A stretch of DNA of 64,000 nt. Origin: Paraphaeosphaeria minitans. Taxonomy: Eukaryota > Ascomycota > Dothideomycetes > Pleosporales > Didymosphaeriaceae. The position numbers and the translations under genes were made by a program. The notes below the pieces were generated by a model that did no database searches, was not told the DNA's origin, and was given only the letters and a program-made list of their open reading frames with translations. Of this stretch, positions 61,127 through 64,000 are shown one piece after another. The first letter of the stretch is position 1; every line of letters begins with the position of its first letter. The stretch lies in assembly GCA_015832175.1 (NCBI GenBank), contig WJXW01000020.1:247489-311488 (forward strand), written 5' to 3'.

Positions 61127-63777
61127 GTCGTGCTAAATTGCATCCTTGACGCCAAAGTGGTAGAGTTTTGCACACATTTGGCAGGTCAAACATTGTTCCC
61201 GTTTCATGTCTCGATCCGTCTGCTTGAAAACCCGACCCGCTATGACATGGGTGTCGCACGCGTACATAGCATTCGTTTCAATAGATACCACATGAGTTTC
61301 GTTATTTGGCCCACACGATAGGAGAGATTGCGCGCAGGCTTCGTGGATGGAGGACAGCAACAAAAGGATAGATCCACAATTGTGATTATCGAGTTCATTG
61401 TGGTTCTGTACTGCTGCTTGACGACTACATACATGCAGACAATAAGATGGCACAGCTGAAGATGCAAGTAACGTTATGCGAAAAAGCAAAAATCGTGATG
61501 CCCACAATTAGAATGAATGACTTTATCATAGCGACTACTAGTGATACGCACTAACTTTTCACTACTGGCCGCGCTCATCGTTCCTGTCAGCTTAGAATGT
61601 GAGGATCGATTCTGGTATATAGCAGCTGCACAACTATCGGGCCAAGACGAAAGCCTTTATAGAGAAACACCTGCATAGGGACCTAAGTGGAGTAGAAGAG
61701 AGCCGCCTGCGTTCAGATGTTTCTACACTAGATTCAAGTTTCAAGCACTAGTATCTCGATGGGCTGATTGCCGCACAATTGAAACTCCCCCGTCCACAAA
61801 TTCTCTGAAAGAAAAGGTGGAACGGCCTTGATCCATTAATTTCTCTCGTAGAATCGGGCTTGCCCATCTTGGAATGACATGGCTTTAATATGACCCCTTG
61901 TTTCTCATCCCGTGCCTTGTACAGTACTGTAGGCGGGCCCGAACAGGAGAAATGGGTGCTGTTGAGTGCGGCGGTGGAAGCACTTGGGCCTATGCAGGAC
62001 CGCCGTTGCAAAAGTTCCTCGTCGAAGCGGAAGATGCACTTGTTGTCGACAATTGCTGTTCCCCGTGTTTTGGTGCTGTAGTGCGGTCTACAGTCTTAAA
62101 CCACACGCCGTGACAGGAGAGCCTAACCGGCTGTTGCCGTGTACTCCTGATGGGTATGGATCCGGATTTTGAAGGTATGGGGATGTTATGAAGTTAGTGT
62201 GGCTTCGCTGAATTAGACCCTGGGGAGGCGTTATGTTCCTATGGCCCTGCAACACACCCTCTTATATAGACCGGTATAGCGACCAAAGTAGCGAGAAGGA
62301 TGTTGGGAAGGCGATATTGCCTATACCTCTTCATAGTAAGCACGGCATGGACATTGGTACGCTTTTAATCACTTCTGTCGAGGCTTGCCCAGAGACCAGC
62401 GCATGCACCCACGAACGAGAGCACGACCGAGAGCATATGCGAGCGAGAGATGATGATGAAGAGACTAAAATTGCGCATTAAGATTCTAAAGCACCAGAAC
62501 TAGAGACTCGTGACAGAGGAAGAAGCTGCTCTTTGATTAGCGACATTGATGATAAGATAAGAATGTAAGACGAAGGCAGCTCAGTACGATTATGTGGTGT
62601 ACTGCTTGCTGACTTTCCAGCGCGCTTCTAGGTGTGTGTTAGCCTCACGTTATGTACACGAACATGGAATGGTTGTATGCCCTTATTTACTGACAGCAGA
62701 TAGTTATATCAAGCGTTAAATGCATAGGTGTCACACTGACTATTGAAAACTCCATTAACTTACGTTACTAAAGGCTTACCATGCGTATTATCTAACGCCG
62801 ATCGAGAGTAAAATCATAGATAAGCCCACCCGATGATAAACAGTCGCGCTCTTGATGGATTACATGCACACGAAGTAGTTGATAGTGATTAAAGTCGACA
62901 GCCGAGCTGTTGCCAAGCTGGAGGCACAGACCCTCATCTCGGCATTTCCCGTTATGCCTTCTGAGTTACCAGCGCAGCCACTGCTACGTTAGCTAGGAGC
63001 CTTTGCGCGAGCTGGAAGCGCTACAAGCTGAGGATATCTGAAAGTCACGTCTTTTGCCGTTATAGTAAAGGCCAGCCAGACAGCACGACGTGCAGCTATT
63101 CACATGAGGTGACGTCATTGTCTCGGGCCCTTTGCACTTGTCATCCGGACCACACACGGTGGGAAGCTCAAGAATGCTCAACCAGAAACAGGGGAGCCGC
63201 CGCAGATATGCGCACTCGAGTCAGATGGGCTATGTTAGCGCCACTGGCGATGGTGCTACTGGCAACTGGCGCACTGGGGTGATGAGCCTTCCGAGCTCCA
63301 GTGGCGCATACGTGGAAGCAGAGGGCTGCATGGAGTAGGTCGAAGCAGGTTTACGGCGACCTGCTGTTGGCGTCTTGATACTAAGCCGTCGTCACTGTCG
63401 TAGTGTTCGTAAACGCCACCAGGGTGATGAGCAATTGATCAGAGCTTGTATTGGCGTGGCGAATTAGGTGAAACGCGGGGTACTTTGTTCGAGCCGATTC
63501 TAGCACCCGGCTCACGCTCCTCAATGTGTGCCTATATATATATCACAGGCAATTCATAGCCATCAAATCACATTCGTACCTAACATTGAAAAGCCAGTAG
63601 CTTTACGTTCTCGAAGAATCTCTTGTATAGAGTTGAAGGGATCGTGCCAACAACCCTCATCAAATTAGCTATCGACCCATCTAGATTTCCAGACATCGAT
63701 CGTCGACGTATATGCCTTCACACAGGCCAATTCGATCATCAGATTCTCGAGGTCTGTAAATCTAAGCGACTACTAAG
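61127..63777. other. Gene-free right part of the window
   Basis: A minus-strand frame at 61133-61507 is cysteine-rich with a hydrophobic start but has no ATG before its middle. Other frames are short. A TATATATATATC run at 63533-63543 followed by a CA-rich leader looks like a core promoter without a recognised gene after it. Confidence 0.4.
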
Positions 63778-64000
63778 CTACATGATACCCTGGCGAATGA
63801 TGCTTGCTGTTCTCTGCCGCTTCCGCGTCTGCGTTTTCGCGTCGTCACCCGAAACCCTCCCATCACCCACCTTACGTTCATCGCAGTCTGTCATAGGCTT
63901 GTTGTGTTTCGCAAGTGGCGCGTCCTGTGCGGCATCCACGTTGCATGGTGGATTGCGGCTTTCAGGTTGGCCTCGACGAGGGGTATGTGCAGCCACGGTA
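63778..64000 (-). CDS. Possible terminal exon running off the window edge
   Basis: The minus-strand frame is open from the window edge to a stop at 63778 with no ATG in it. It is hydrophilic and basic (TQTRKRQRTA near its end). It could be the 3' exon of a gene lying mainly beyond 64000. Confidence 0.25.
   Translation of the reverse strand, partial: TVAAHTPRRGQPESRNPPCNVDAAQDAPLAKHNKPMTDCDERKVGDGRVSGDDAKTQTRKRQRTASIIRQGIM

Noticed and set aside
61133..61507. 124-codon cysteine-rich frame with a hydrophobic start
   Set aside because: It looks like a secreted protein but begins at a TTG directly after a stop; the first in-frame ATG is deep inside and no intron with an upstream ATG was found.

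Overview
The window looks like nuclear DNA of a filamentous ascomycete, probably a Dothideomycete-like Pezizomycotina. Genes have short GT-AG introns (43-87 bp) with CTAAC/CTGAC-type branch sites. The families present are typical of that group: a HET protein, Zn2Cys6 and C2H2 factors, a DUF7730-like protein, a PTR2 transporter, and Tad1-clade LINE, Ty1/copia and Fot1/pogo elements. Assignments rest on reading motifs by eye; no search was run.

Layout. 0.4-5.3 kb: a solo copia LTR at the stop codon of a HET gene, then a DUF7924-like gene. 5.3-12.2 kb: a repeat block with a GT microsatellite, a hairpin, a heat-shock-element array, a decayed copia element with one LTR, a 5'-truncated LINE fragment and a 19-bp minisatellite. 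13.4-16.5 kb: a Zn2Cys6 regulator whose C-terminal exons look intact but whose zinc cluster is deleted and whose middle is frameshifted. 18.3 kb: a C2H2 finger fragment. 21.4-28.9 kb: three unrecognised proline-rich, coiled-coil or lysine-rich genes.

29.2-44.9 kb is the most unusual part. Two diverged 146-bp inverted-repeat elements lie in tandem before a nuclease-like/kinase-like gene that has lost its 5' end. A pogo transposase follows, whose terminal repeats supply the last codons of a JmjC gene. Next comes an apparently intact Tad1-type LINE with a 15-bp target-site duplication, and then three small genes: a MADS-like domain protein, a two-exon coiled-coil protein and a membrane-anchored protein.

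45-51 kb is gene-poor with dispersed repeat fragments and one two-exon gene. 51.7-60.5 kb is more ordinary: a divergent DHCR24-like oxidoreductase, a small secreted cysteine-rich protein built from two exons, a DUF7730-like gene and a PTR2-type transporter. 60.5-64 kb holds a poorly resolved minus-strand gene and little else.

The genes do not form one pathway. The window reads as an accessory, transposon-rich compartment with multicopy-type families, a possible effector and a transporter. No Starship captain (DUF3435), polyketide synthase or NRPS gene was seen. The best candidates for something undescribed are the 146-bp promoter-like inverted repeats with the kinase-like gene, and the MADS-like/coiled-coil/membrane-protein trio.
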